This document shows positions 54,791 through 63,105 of a stretch of DNA of 64,000 bases, piece by piece. A model generated the notes under the pieces. That model searched no databases. It saw nothing but the letters and a program-made list of their open reading frames with translations, and was not told where the DNA came from. Both the position numbers and the translations under genes were made by a program. How positions within the stretch are numbered: position 1 is the stretch's first letter; each line of letters opens with the position of its first letter. The DNA lies in the NCBI GenBank assembly GCA_016709385.1, contig JADJMW010000008.1, positions 248,001-312,000 of the forward strand, read 5' to 3'. The stretch comes from Candidatus Rubrivivax defluviihabitans (GTDB lineage Bacteria > Pseudomonadota > Gammaproteobacteria > Burkholderiales > Burkholderiaceae_C).

Positions 54791-56040
54791 GCTCGGCCCC
54801 CGACGGCGGCGACGCCCTCTTCGACCACCGCGGTTTCATGCTGCTGTGGTTCGCGCGCCTGGCCGGCGTGGCCGCCAGCCAGATGCTGATGGTGGCCGTC
54901 GCCTGGCAGATGTACGACCTCACCGGGTCGGCCTGGGACCTGGGGCTGGTGGGTCTGCTGCAGTTTGCGCCGGCCCTGGCGCTGGCACTGCCGGCCGGGC
55001 ACCTGATCGACCGCCACCATCGCGCCCGCATCGTGGCGCTGTGCCTGGCCACGCAAGTGGCGGTGGCGATGCTGCTGTGGGCCGGAAGCGACCGTGGTTT
55101 TGCTTCGCGCGACCTGCTGCTCGGGGTGTCGGTGGTGCTGGGCTCGGTGCGCGCCTTCCAGATGCCGGCGCAGCAGGCGCTGACACCGCTGCTGGTACCG
55201 GCTGCGCTGCTGGCGCGCGCGCTGGCTTTCAGCTCGGCCGGTCTGCAGGGCGCCATCATCGCCGGCCCGGCGCTGGGCGGGCTCATCTACGCTGCCGGCG
55301 CCGGCACCACCTATGCCGTCTGCGCGGCGCTGTTCACCGTGGCCGCGGCGCTGTGCCTGGCCATCCGCTACGAACATGCGCCGCCACCGGCGACACCCGT
55401 GACCTGGGGCACGCTGCTGGCCGGCGTGCACTTCATCTTCGAGCGCAAGGTGGTGCTGGGCGCCATCTCGCTGGATCTCTTCGCCGTGCTGCTGGGCGGC
55501 GCCACGGCGCTGCTGCCGATCTTCGCCAAGGATATCCTGCACGTCGGCCCCACGGGGCTGGGTCTGCTGCGCGCTTCGCCAGCCGTGGGCGCATTGTTGA
55601 TGTCGGTGGCGCTGTCGCGCTGGCCGGTGCGCCGGCGCAGCGGGCCGCTGTTGCTGGGTGCGGTGGCGGTGTTCGGCCTGGCGATGCTGGTCTTCGGGCT
55701 GTCGACGGCATTCTGGCTTTCGCTGGCCGCGCTGGCGGTCAGCGGCGCGGCCGACATGGTGAGTGTCGTCGTGCGCCAGACCCTGGTGCAACTGGAAACG
55801 CCGGATGCGATGCGCGGCCGCGTGAGCGCGGTCAACTCGGTCTTCATTGGCGCTTCCAACCAGCTCGGCGAATTCGAGTCCGGCGCCACCGCGGCCCTGC
55901 TGGGCCCGGTGGGTTCGGTGGTGCTGGGTGGCCTGGGCACGCTGCTGGTGGCGGGCCTCTGGCTGCGCCTGTTCCCGACGCTGGCCCAGCGCGACGCCTT
56001 GGTCCCGGACGGCACGGCCGGCTCGCCTGGCCGACCCTGA
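54787..56040 (+). CDS. MFS transporter (EntS/MFS_3-like exporter)
   Basis: 417-residue inner-membrane protein with about 12 helices. FMLLWFARLAGVAASQMLMV at the start, GHLIDRHHRARIVALCLA (the MFS loop 2-3 motif), and DAMRGRVSAVNSVFIGASNQ are characteristic of the drug/siderophore-exporter branch. The start is GTG 54787, overlapping the GDPD stop. Substrate unknown; no siderophore genes are nearby. Confidence 0.87.
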   Translation: MSSAPDGGDALFDHRGFMLLWFARLAGVAASQMLMVAVAWQMYDLTGSAWDLGLVGLLQFAPALALALPAGHLIDRHHRARIVALCLATQVAVAMLLWAGSDRGFASRDLLLGVSVVLGSVRAFQMPAQQALTPLLVPAALLARALAFSSAGLQGAIIAGPALGGLIYAAGAGTTYAVCAALFTVAAALCLAIRYEHAPPPATPVTWGTLLAGVHFIFERKVVLGAISLDLFAVLLGGATALLPIFAKDILHVGPTGLGLLRASPAVGALLMSVALSRWPVRRRSGPLLLGAVAVFGLAMLVFGLSTAFWLSLAALAVSGAADMVSVVVRQTLVQLETPDAMRGRVSAVNSVFIGASNQLGEFESGATAALLGPVGSVVLGGLGTLLVAGLWLRLFPTLAQRDALVPDGTAGSPGRP

Positions 56041-56115
56041 ACGGGTCGGCCCAAGGCGGCCGGGGCACGGGCCCGGGGCGGGCGTCGGGGTGAGTGGGCG
56101 ATGGCGGCATGAACC

Positions 56116-57228
56116 TCACCCCCGCTTGGCGTTCAAACGCTCGCGCGCGGCGCGGCCACGCGCCTTCCACTGCGACACCAGCGCCTTGCGCTCCAGCGCC
56201 GTGATGCTGTCGCGCCGTGCCTCGCGTTGCAGCTTGTGGTAGTTTCGCAGGCGCTCGGGGCTCACGGCAGCGCGCACAGCACAGCCGGGTTCGTTGTCGT
56301 GGCCGCAGTCGCGGAACCGGCACAAGGGCGCCAGCCGCACGATGTCGTCGAAGACGGCGTCGAGCTGGTCGGCGTCGCCGTCCAGGCGCAGCGTGCGCAG
56401 GCCCGGCGTGTCGATGATGCAGGCGCCCTGTGGCATGGCGTGCAGCGAACGCGCGGTGGTGGTGTGGCGGCCACGGCTGTCGCCGGCGCGGTTGGGCCCG
56501 GTGTCCTGCCCCGCGCCGGGCAGCGCCAGGGTGAGCGCATTGGTCAGCGTGCTCTTGCCGGCGCCGCTGGAGCCCAGCAGCACCAGCGTCTGGCCTGCTT
56601 GCAGCCACGGCGCCAGTGCTGGCCCGGGGGCTTCGTCGCCCGTGCCCAGTGCATTCACGGCGACGGCCGCCGCACCCTGCGGCAGCAGCGCCTGCACCTG
56701 TTGCAGGCGACCGGCCACGTCGTCGCACAAGTCGGCCTTGGTCAGTACCACGACGGCCGCGACGCCGGCCATGCGCACCAGGGCCAGGTAGCGCTCCAGC
56801 CGGCGCGGGCTGTAGTCGTGGTCCAGGCCCATCACCAGCAGTGCCGTGTCGACGTTGCTGACGATGACCACGCGCGTCACCTTGTCGCGGCCGTCGTGCA
56901 GCCGCCGCGCCAGCTGGTTCAGCGGCGGCACACGGGTGTGCACCCACCACTCGCCATAGGTGTTGCGCCCGGCCAGCACCCAGTCGCCGACGGCGACGGC
57001 GTCGCCCTCGTTGGCCAAGGCGGCGCGCAGCGCGGGCAGCAGCCGGGCGTCGTGTTCGGCGCCACCGTCGTTCAGCGTCACGCCTTCGCGCTGCACCTCG
57101 GTGACGCGCATCAGCGTGGGTTCGGCGCCCGCGAGCGCCACCGTGGTCATGGCTGTCATCACTGCGGGCATCAGCGCCGGTGTCAGGCCGATGCGGCGCA
57201 GTCGTTCGAAGTCATTCGTATCGATCAT
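56116..57228 (-). CDS. rsgA: Ribosome small-subunit GTPase RsgA
   Basis: 370-residue circularly permuted GTPase that tests late 30S assembly. The OB domain (about 40-110) precedes the GTPase motifs in permuted order: VLTKADL (G4), LGSSGAGKSTLTNAL (G1) and DTPGLR (G3). A C-terminal zinc knuckle is CRFRDCGHDNEPGC. ATG 57228 (MIDTND) is preferred by family start; ATG 57258 would add ten residues. A long leader with a tiny open frame lies upstream. Confidence 0.92.
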   Translation of the reverse strand: MIDTNDFERLRRIGLTPALMPAVMTAMTTVALAGAEPTLMRVTEVQREGVTLNDGGAEHDARLLPALRAALANEGDAVAVGDWVLAGRNTYGEWWVHTRVPPLNQLARRLHDGRDKVTRVVIVSNVDTALLVMGLDHDYSPRRLERYLALVRMAGVAAVVVLTKADLCDDVAGRLQQVQALLPQGAAAVAVNALGTGDEAPGPALAPWLQAGQTLVLLGSSGAGKSTLTNALTLALPGAGQDTGPNRAGDSRGRHTTTARSLHAMPQGACIIDTPGLRTLRLDGDADQLDAVFDDIVRLAPLCRFRDCGHDNEPGCAVRAAVSPERLRNYHKLQREARRDSITALERKALVSQWKARGRAARERLNAKRG

Positions 57229-57446
57229 GGTGAGATTCAGTTCCGTCGGAAAGACCATCCGAAGCGGCGCGCAGGCGCACCGCCGTGGCCGAACGCGCGC
57301 AGGCTTTCGGCAGCGAAAGGAAAGTGGTGGTCTGTCGGCCGCGGCCCTGGGGTCACGGCGCCGGACGGCCAGAAACGGCGAAAGATCAGCGGTGATTCAA
57401 ACGGCAGCGGGAGCTGCCTTCGCCGAGGTGCGGCGGGAGTGAGGAA

Positions 57447-57491
57447 TCAGCGCGCGCAGGCCGACAGGAGGGCAATGTCTGCAATCTTCAT
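57447..57491 (-). CDS. Possible 14-residue leader peptide upstream of rsgA
   Basis: ATG 57491 with a perfect ribosome site (AGGAGG, 6 bases away) encodes MKIADIALLSACAR and stops at 57447. It lies 24 or so bases downstream of a candidate promoter and about 220 bases before rsgA. The strength of the ribosome site is unusual for a chance ORF. Role, if any, is unknown; attenuation or leader translation is possible. Confidence 0.4.
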   Translation of the reverse strand: MKIADIALLSACAR

Positions 57492-57548
57492 GGCGGCCTC
57501 CTGTGGTGGGTTGAAACGAGCGCGCAATGTGCTCCCGGGCGCGGCGGG

Positions 57549-57565
57549 CGTCAAGCGTTTTGACG
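57549..57565. promoter_or_regulatory. Symmetrical dyad with divergent -35 boxes
   Basis: CGTCAA-GCGTT-TTGACG is a perfect 6-bp inverted repeat. Each arm is a TTGACG -35 box pointing outward. On the minus strand CACATT (57531 to 57526) lies 17 bases away as a -10. The plus-strand partner is weaker. Confidence 0.45.
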
Positions 57566-57612
57566 GGGGATGTCGCCCGCTGTCCACAATCCTGCGGACG
57601 TCCTAATCTGCC

Positions 57613-57618
57613 TATCCT
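57613..57618 (+). promoter_or_regulatory. Candidate -10 box of the RluA-type gene (leaderless)
   Basis: TATCCT ends six bases before ATG 57625, without a ribosome site in between. Confidence 0.4.
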
Positions 57619-57624
57619 GCGCCC

Positions 57625-58254
57625 ATGCCGCCTGCCCCGCACGTCGACCTGCTGCACGCCGACGCCAGCCTGATCGTCGTCGACAAGCCCCCCGGCCTGC
57701 TGGCCGTGCAGGGCCGCGGCGAGGCCGGTCGCGACAACCTTGCTGCTCGCGTGCAGGCACTGTTCGCCGATGCGCTGGTGGTGCACCGAATCGACATGGC
57801 GACCTCCGGGCTGATGCTGTTCGCGCGCGGCGCCGCGATGCAACGGCAGCTGAGCATGGCCTTTGCCCGCGGCGAGGTGGCCAAGCAATACGTCGCCGTC
57901 GTCTATGGTGAGGTGCAGGGCGAGGCTGGAACCATCGCAGCCGCCTTGGCGGCCGACTGGCCGAACCGGCCGCGGCAGGTCGTCGACCCCGTCCACGGCA
58001 AGCCTTCGCTGACGCGCTGGCGGGTCTTGTCGCGGGGCGATGGGCAGACGCGGCTGGGGCTGGAGCCCCTCACCGGCCGCACGCACCAGCTGCGCGTGCA
58101 CCTGCAGTGGCTCGGCCACCCGATCCGCGGCGACGCGCTGTATGCGCCGGCACCCTTGCGCGCCGAGCGCCTGCTGCTGCATGCCAGTCGGCTGGTTTTC
58201 GTGCATCCACTCACCGGCCAGACCTGCACCTTCGCGAGCTCGCCGGACTTCTGA
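57625..58254 (+). CDS. RluA-family pseudouridine synthase
   Basis: 209-residue enzyme that isomerises uridine to pseudouridine in rRNA or tRNA. The catalytic motif is VHRIDMATSGLMLFA with Asp57. VVDKPPGLLAVQG and LEPLTGRTHQLRVHLQWLGH complete the family pattern. There is no S4 domain, and the short length fits the RluA (23S U746/tRNA U32) branch. The exact target is inferred. Confidence 0.9.
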   Translation: MPPAPHVDLLHADASLIVVDKPPGLLAVQGRGEAGRDNLAARVQALFADALVVHRIDMATSGLMLFARGAAMQRQLSMAFARGEVAKQYVAVVYGEVQGEAGTIAAALAADWPNRPRQVVDPVHGKPSLTRWRVLSRGDGQTRLGLEPLTGRTHQLRVHLQWLGHPIRGDALYAPAPLRAERLLLHASRLVFVHPLTGQTCTFASSPDF

Positions 58255-58275
58255 ACGGGGCCATGGTGCTGCGCT

Positions 58276-58281
58276 TATCCT
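58276..58281 (+). promoter_or_regulatory. Candidate -10 box of the SDR gene (leaderless)
   Basis: TATCCT ends seven bases before ATG 58289; no ribosome site is present. The same hexamer and spacing precede the upstream gene. Confidence 0.4.
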
Positions 58282-58288
58282 GCGCGGC

Positions 58289-59035
58289 ATGACCCAGCAC
58301 CTGATCATCCTCACCGGCGCGTCGCGCGGCCTCGGCCTGGCGATGGCACGGCAATGCCTCGAAGCCGGCCATCGCCTCTTGACGATCTCGCGCCGCCCGG
58401 CCGAACTGCCCTCACCCGCCGGCGCCGAACTCGAGCAGTGGTCCGCCGACCTGGCCGAACCGGCCCCGGTGGCCGCGCGGCTGCAGGCCTGGCTGGCGGC
58501 CACCGACCCCGGCACGCTGGCCTCGGCCACGCTCGTCAACAACGCGGGCGTGATTTCGCAACTGGCGCCGCTGGACCGCATCTCGGCGGCCGACCTGAGC
58601 CAGGCACTGCGCGTCGGGCTGGAAGCGCCCACGCTGCTCACGGCCACGTTCCTGCGCGCGACCGCGGCCTGGCCGCTGCCGCGCAAGCTGCTGCTCGTGT
58701 CTTCGGGCCTCGGCCGTCGCGCCATGGCCGGCAGCGCCTCCTACTGCGCCGCCAAGGCCGGCCTGGACCACCTGGCGCGCGCAGTGGCACTGGAGCAGGC
58801 CGCGCTGCCCCAGGGCGCGCGCATCGTCTCGCTGGCGCCCGGCGTCATCGACACCGACATGCAGGTGCAACTGCGTGGCGCCGACCCGGCGCTGTTTCCC
58901 GAGCGCAAACGCTTTCTCGGCCTGCAGGCCGCCGGACAGCTGGACAGCCCGGCGCAGGCCGCGGCCAAGGTGCTGCGCTACCTGGCGCGCACCGACTTCG
59001 GTTCCAACCCGGTGGCCGACGTGCGCGACGCCTGA
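58289..59035 (+). CDS. Short-chain dehydrogenase/reductase
   Basis: 248-residue classical SDR. The nucleotide motif TGASRGLGLAM (about 9-19), NNAGV, the catalytic Ser in LLVSSGLGRR and YCAAK (Tyr/Lys pair) are intact. The Arg/Ser after the glycine motif suggests NADP. Many neighbours of this type are annotated as sepiapterin-reductase-like or benzil-reductase-like; substrate unknown. ATG 58289 (MTQHLIILTG) starts the fold. Confidence 0.88.
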   Translation: MTQHLIILTGASRGLGLAMARQCLEAGHRLLTISRRPAELPSPAGAELEQWSADLAEPAPVAARLQAWLAATDPGTLASATLVNNAGVISQLAPLDRISAADLSQALRVGLEAPTLLTATFLRATAAWPLPRKLLLVSSGLGRRAMAGSASYCAAKAGLDHLARAVALEQAALPQGARIVSLAPGVIDTDMQVQLRGADPALFPERKRFLGLQAAGQLDSPAQAAAKVLRYLARTDFGSNPVADVRDA

Positions 59036-59077
59036 AAACGGCGCCCGCTCGCGCGACACGCGATCGGGCAGGCTTCT

Positions 59078-60574
59078 TCAGCCCGCCATCCAGGCCGCAA
59101 CATCGACCTTCAGCTGCGCAAGGTCGGCCTGCCGCGTGTACATCATGTGACCGGCGTCGTAGTAGCGGTGCGTCACGCGCGCCAGCACGTCGGCCGGCGC
59201 GTCCAGTTGCGCCAGCGACCAGTCGCTGGCGCTGTACGGCGTGCCCAGGTCGTAGCGGCCGCTGGCCGCCAGCACCTTGAGGTGCGGATTGCGCCGCAGC
59301 GCACGCGCCAGGTCGGGGCTGGTGCTGGTGAAGCCCATGCGGCTGCTGTCGCCGCGGTTCCAGTTCCAGGCCTTGTTCACGTCGCGCGCCAGCACCTGGT
59401 AGGGCGCGTCGAATTCGAGCCCGAGCGGATCGCGGAAGTAGGCCATGGCGGCCATCGTGTAGGGCGCGGCGATGGCTTCGATGCCGGGGTCGAACTCCCA
59501 TTCGCGCGTGCGGCTGGCGGCCATGGGGCCGGTGGCGCGCGCGTCCAGCCGGCCGACGATCAGCCCGCGCGAACGCAGCGCCTCGAAGAAATAGACCTGG
59601 TCGCTGATGCGCAGGTTCTTCTCTTCCACCAAGGCTCGCGGCAGGCCGGTGAGTTCGCTGACGCGGCGTGCCGCGCGGCTGCGCTGCTTCTCGCCCAGCC
59701 GCGCGCCGGCCTGCAGCGCGGCCACGTATTCCTCTTGCACATAGGCCTCGGCGGCTGACCGGGCCGCTTCGGGCGACACCGCCAGCGGCCCCTTCAGCAG
59801 GCCGTGGTACTGCGCGACATGGGCCAGGGCCGGCAGGAACAGCGCATACGGCAAGTCGTTGGCGGGCGCGAAGACCAGGCTCTGCAGGTCCATTGCGCAG
59901 CTCACCAGGATCAGCCCCGACAAGGCCACTCCCATCTCCTGCAGCTTGTCGGCCAGCCCGGCGCCACGCGTGGTGCCGTAGCTTTCACCGGCCAGGACGA
60001 CCGGCGATCCCCAGCGCTTGTGCCGCGTCAGCCACAGACGCATGACCTCGGCCAGGGCGTCGATGTCGCCGTCCACCGAGAGCATCCTCTTGCGCGCCGC
60101 CTCGCTGGCCGTCACCGACCAGCCGGTGTGCGGCGGGTCGATGAAGACGATGTCGAAATGCTCGAACCAGCTGTGCGGGTTGTCTTCCACCGCATACGGC
60201 GGCAGCGGCATGCGGCCGTCGTCGGGCACGACCACGCGCTTGGGGCCCAGCGCACCCAGGTGCAGCCAGATCGACGCCGAACCGGGGCCGCCATTGAAGG
60301 CAAAGCACACCGGGCGCGCGGCGGCCTCGGCGCCCTGCAGCAGGTAGGCGGTGGCCAGCACCGCAGCATCGGGTTCGCCGCGTGCCCCTTCGGCACCGGC
60401 CGCCGCCACCGGCACGAAGGCCGCGTGCACGGCATAGTCGAGGGTGCGTCCACCCAGAGCGATCGAGCCGCGGCTTTCGGCCGCTGCACGGGCGACCAGC
60501 TTCTCGACATGCTCCTTCTGCCGCTTCTCGGCGTCTGGGTCCTTGGGCGGGGTGGCGGCAGCGGCTTCGGCCAT
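59078..60574 (-). CDS. S10-family serine carboxypeptidase-like protein
   Basis: 498-residue peptidase S10 protein. Oxyanion loop FNGGPGSASIW, nucleophile Ser198 in GESYGTTRGAG, Asp near 442 in GRYDLGTP and His near 476 in YDAGHMMYT form the catalytic set. There is no clear signal peptide; a charged N-terminal segment precedes the fold. ATG 60574 is preferred because GGAGAC lies five bases upstream; ATG 60586 is in frame. Substrates unknown. Confidence 0.9.
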   Translation of the reverse strand: MAEAAAATPPKDPDAEKRQKEHVEKLVARAAAESRGSIALGGRTLDYAVHAAFVPVAAAGAEGARGEPDAAVLATAYLLQGAEAAARPVCFAFNGGPGSASIWLHLGALGPKRVVVPDDGRMPLPPYAVEDNPHSWFEHFDIVFIDPPHTGWSVTASEAARKRMLSVDGDIDALAEVMRLWLTRHKRWGSPVVLAGESYGTTRGAGLADKLQEMGVALSGLILVSCAMDLQSLVFAPANDLPYALFLPALAHVAQYHGLLKGPLAVSPEAARSAAEAYVQEEYVAALQAGARLGEKQRSRAARRVSELTGLPRALVEEKNLRISDQVYFFEALRSRGLIVGRLDARATGPMAASRTREWEFDPGIEAIAAPYTMAAMAYFRDPLGLEFDAPYQVLARDVNKAWNWNRGDSSRMGFTSTSPDLARALRRNPHLKVLAASGRYDLGTPYSASDWSLAQLDAPADVLARVTHRYYDAGHMMYTRQADLAQLKVDVAAWMAG

Positions 60575-60659
60575 GGGCGTCTCCATTGAAGGTGTGCAAG
60601 GTCGGCGACGTTACCGCAGCGCATTCGCGGCCGCATCGGCAGCGGCCACAACGGCTGCC

Positions 60660-60665
60660 GATAAT
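60660..60665 (+). promoter_or_regulatory. Candidate -10 box of the DUF502 gene (leaderless)
   Basis: GATAAT ends seven bases before ATG 60673. A 7-bp inverted repeat (CGGCAGC, GCTGCCG; 60637-60660) lies where a -35 region would be. Confidence 0.45.
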
Positions 60666-60672
60666 CCGCGGC

Positions 60673-61356
60673 ATGAAGCGCACCCCCCGGCACCTGCTGA
60701 GCCTGTTCGTCACCGGCTTGCTGGCGGCACTGCCGCTGGCCGCCACGATCGCCATCTTCTGGTGGGCCGCCAGCCTGATCGTGCGCTGGCTCGGGCCCGG
60801 CAGTGCCGTGGGCTCGGTGCTGGTGAAGGTGGGCCTGGGCGTCACCGGCTCCGAGGTCGTGGGCTACCTGTTCAGCATGGCGCTCATCGCCGGCGCCATC
60901 GTGTTGCTGGGCGCCTTCGTGCAGGCCGGGCTGCAGCGCAGCGCCGCGCCGATCCTGGATGCGATCCTGCGCCGCATTCCGGTGGTGCGCACCGTCTACG
61001 ACCTGGCACACCGCATGGTGGGGCTGTTCAAGCCCGGCCAGGCCGAGGGGCTGCGCAGCATGCGACCGGTGTGGTGCCATTTCGGCGGACCCGGTGGCGC
61101 TTCGGTGCTGGCGCTGCTGTCCAGCCCGCAGCCGGTGGAAGTCGCCGGCCGCCGCTGCCTGGCCGTGCTGGTGCCCACCGCGCCGGTCCCCGTCGGTGGG
61201 GGTTTGCTCTACGTGCCCGAGGACTGGGTCAGCCCGGCTCGCATCAGCATCGAGGCGCTGACCAGCCTGTACGTCTCGATGGGGGTGACCTCGGCTCAGC
61301 ACCTGCCGGCGCCGGCCGCCGGGGTCGATCAGCCGCCCGACAGGAAGCCGGCGTAG
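60673..61356 (+). CDS. DUF502 membrane protein
   Basis: 227 residues with two transmembrane helices (about 7-35 and 57-82) and a cytoplasmic domain. Conserved DUF502 segments are RIPVVRTVYDLAHRMVGLF, VPTAPVPVGGGLLYVPEDWV and SIEALTSLYVSMGV. Function unknown. The 3' end overlaps the convergent ammonia-lyase by 28 bases. Confidence 0.88.
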   Translation: MKRTPRHLLSLFVTGLLAALPLAATIAIFWWAASLIVRWLGPGSAVGSVLVKVGLGVTGSEVVGYLFSMALIAGAIVLLGAFVQAGLQRSAAPILDAILRRIPVVRTVYDLAHRMVGLFKPGQAEGLRSMRPVWCHFGGPGGASVLALLSSPQPVEVAGRRCLAVLVPTAPVPVGGGLLYVPEDWVSPARISIEALTSLYVSMGVTSAQHLPAPAAGVDQPPDRKPA

Positions 61357-62324
61357 CGCGCCAGGTCGACATTGCCGCCGCTGACGATGACGCCCACGCG
61401 CTGGCCGCGCGCCGGCACCACGCCTTCGAGCAAGGCCGCGGCGGCCAGGCAGCCGGTGGGTTCGACGACCATCTTCATGCGCTCGGCGAAGAAGCGCATC
61501 GTGCGCACGAGCTGCGCGTCGCTCACCGTCACGATCTCGCGCACCAGGCGCCGGATGACGGGGAAGGTGAGGCGCCCGCTGTGCTGCGTCTGTGCCCCGT
61601 CGGCAATGGTCTGCGGGGTGTCGATGTGCACGATCTCGCCACGGGCGAGACTTTGCTGGGTGTCGTTGCCGGCTTCGGGCTCGACGCCCACCACGCCAAC
61701 GCCCGGCGACAGGTGCGCCGCCGCCACGGCACAGCCGGCGATGAGCCCACCGCCGCCCACGCACACCAGCAGCAGGTCCAGCGGTCCGGTCTCCTGGATC
61801 AGCTCGGACGCCGCAGTGCCCTGCCCGGCCATCACGTGGGCGTGGTCGTAAGGTGGAATCAGTGTCATGCTGCGCTCGACGGCCAGGCGCGCGCCGATGG
61901 CCTCGCGGTCTTCGGTGTAACGGTCGTAGAGCACGACCTCGCTGCCGGGCTGGCCGCGCTGGTATTCACGCGTCGCTGCCAGTTTGGCCGCCGGTGAATC
62001 CTGCGGCATCACCAGCACCGAAGGCATGCCCAGCAGCCGCGCCGACAGCGCAATGGCCTGCGCATGGTTGCCCGATGAAAACGCGATCACGCCGCCCCGG
62101 CGCTGCGCGGGCGTGAACTGCGCCAGCGCGTTGTAGGCGCCGCGGAACTTGAAGGCGCCCATGCGCTGGAAGTTCTCGCACTTGAAGAAGACCTGGGCGC
62201 CCGTGCGCTCGTCGGCGGTGCGTGAGGTGAAGACAGGCGTGCGGCGCGCCACGCCCTGAAGGCGGGCCGCGGCGGCGGCGATATCGTCAGGGTCGATGGC
62301 CAGGCCGGTGTTGAGTTGATTCAT
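61329..62324 (-). CDS. Threonine/serine-type ammonia-lyase (fold-type II PLP enzyme)
   Basis: 331-residue PLP enzyme. The cofactor lysine is K59 in RMGAFKFRGAYNAL. The substrate loop is SSGNHAQA and the phosphate loop VGGGGLIAG. No C-terminal ACT regulatory domain is present, so it resembles catabolic threonine dehydratase or threo-3-hydroxyaspartate ammonia-lyase rather than IlvA. It converts the amino acid to a 2-oxo acid and ammonia. ATG 62324 (MNQLNTG) begins the fold. Confidence 0.92.
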   Translation of the reverse strand: MNQLNTGLAIDPDDIAAAAARLQGVARRTPVFTSRTADERTGAQVFFKCENFQRMGAFKFRGAYNALAQFTPAQRRGGVIAFSSGNHAQAIALSARLLGMPSVLVMPQDSPAAKLAATREYQRGQPGSEVVLYDRYTEDREAIGARLAVERSMTLIPPYDHAHVMAGQGTAASELIQETGPLDLLLVCVGGGGLIAGCAVAAAHLSPGVGVVGVEPEAGNDTQQSLARGEIVHIDTPQTIADGAQTQHSGRLTFPVIRRLVREIVTVSDAQLVRTMRFFAERMKMVVEPTGCLAAAALLEGVVPARGQRVGVIVSGGNVDLARYAGFLSGG

Positions 62325-62650
62325 GGGTCGGTGCGCCGTGCCCGGCGGTGAGAGTGGTGATGGTGGTGAAGGTGCTGAGGGCGTCCCACGCGCCAAGGCA
62401 GCGCGCGGTCTTGTTGGCAAACACCCCCGTCGGGCCATGCAATGTTGCGCGTGGGCCACATGGCGCCTGCGCGTCGACCGGTCTTCGCCCACGGGCAACC
62501 CTGGGCCATCGGCGTCCATCGCGCCTGCGCAGGCGCGGCTGGCGGCAGCATGGGGCTCGTGAGCTGGACTCGATCATCATCGCGACCGCCATTCTGGGGT
62601 GAGCTCTCCAAAGCCCTGTCAGCCTGCCGGAGGGGAAAGGCGTTAAGCTT
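62325..62650. other. Intergenic region with an 18-nt palindrome
   Basis: 326 bases between the ammonia-lyase and the small unknown gene. It contains a perfect 18-base palindrome (CGCGCCTGCGCAGGCGCG, 62520-62537). No gene is convincing; the open frames crossing it are unconserved. Confidence 0.5.
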
Positions 62651-62980
62651 ATGTTGCACTGCACCAAAAGTGATGACATCGCACCCCTTTCTTCCCTTGC
62701 GCCAGTCGATGCCGTGGCGCATGAATGGACTGGCCCCGTGCTGAGACCCCAAGCCGTGAAGCTGACTGGCGCCTTTGAACCCGATTCGCAGGCGCTGGTG
62801 GAGATCATCGAACTCAAGTGGCTGCTCGCCGGCGAGGGCTTTCACGTGCATGTCGAACGCCTGCAGACCGACCGCGACTACGCCCGCCAGGCCCTGCACC
62901 GCGCCCAGGCGTCTCCGAACGCGGCCTTGCGCGAGACGGCCGCCCGGTTGCGCAACAAGCTCCAGATCACCGAGAGCTGA
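62651..62980 (+). CDS. Small unknown soluble protein
   Basis: 109 residues as read from ATG 62651. The C-terminal 75 (from LRPQAVKLTGAF through ELKWLLAGEGFHVHVERLQ to LRNKLQITES) looks like a compact helical domain with heptad-like leucines; the first 30 residues are low in pattern. GTG 62738 or 62756 may be the true start. No family is recognised. GGAGGGGAAAGG lies about 10-20 bases before ATG 62651. Confidence 0.6.
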   Translation: MLHCTKSDDIAPLSSLAPVDAVAHEWTGPVLRPQAVKLTGAFEPDSQALVEIIELKWLLAGEGFHVHVERLQTDRDYARQALHRAQASPNAALRETAARLRNKLQITES

Positions 62981-63105
62981 TGCCGGTCCGAGCGCCGGTG
63001 CCGCCCACGGCCCGCGCGCTTCGCACCCGTGGCGTGCGGGCACATCGGCACCGGCGTAGCATGCAGCTCTGGCCCGGGCAGCCGGGCGGCCGCCGGAGGC
63101 TGGCG

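Larger units (their letters stand above)
57229..57624. other. Divergent regulatory region between rsgA and the pseudouridine synthase gene
   Basis: 396 bases with no long gene. It contains a 14-residue open frame (57447-57491, minus), a 17-base dyad with back-to-back -35 boxes (57549-57565) and a -10-like box for the plus-strand gene. About 220 bases of untranslated leader would precede rsgA. Confidence 0.6.

Noticed and set aside
57397..58725. 442-codon minus-strand frame across the pseudouridine synthase and SDR genes
   Set aside because: It is antisense to two genes with intact catalytic motifs and has no family features.
62651..62700. NtrC-like binding site (TTGCACTGCACCAAAA)
   Set aside because: Only a half site resembles the consensus, and no sigma54 promoter is nearby.
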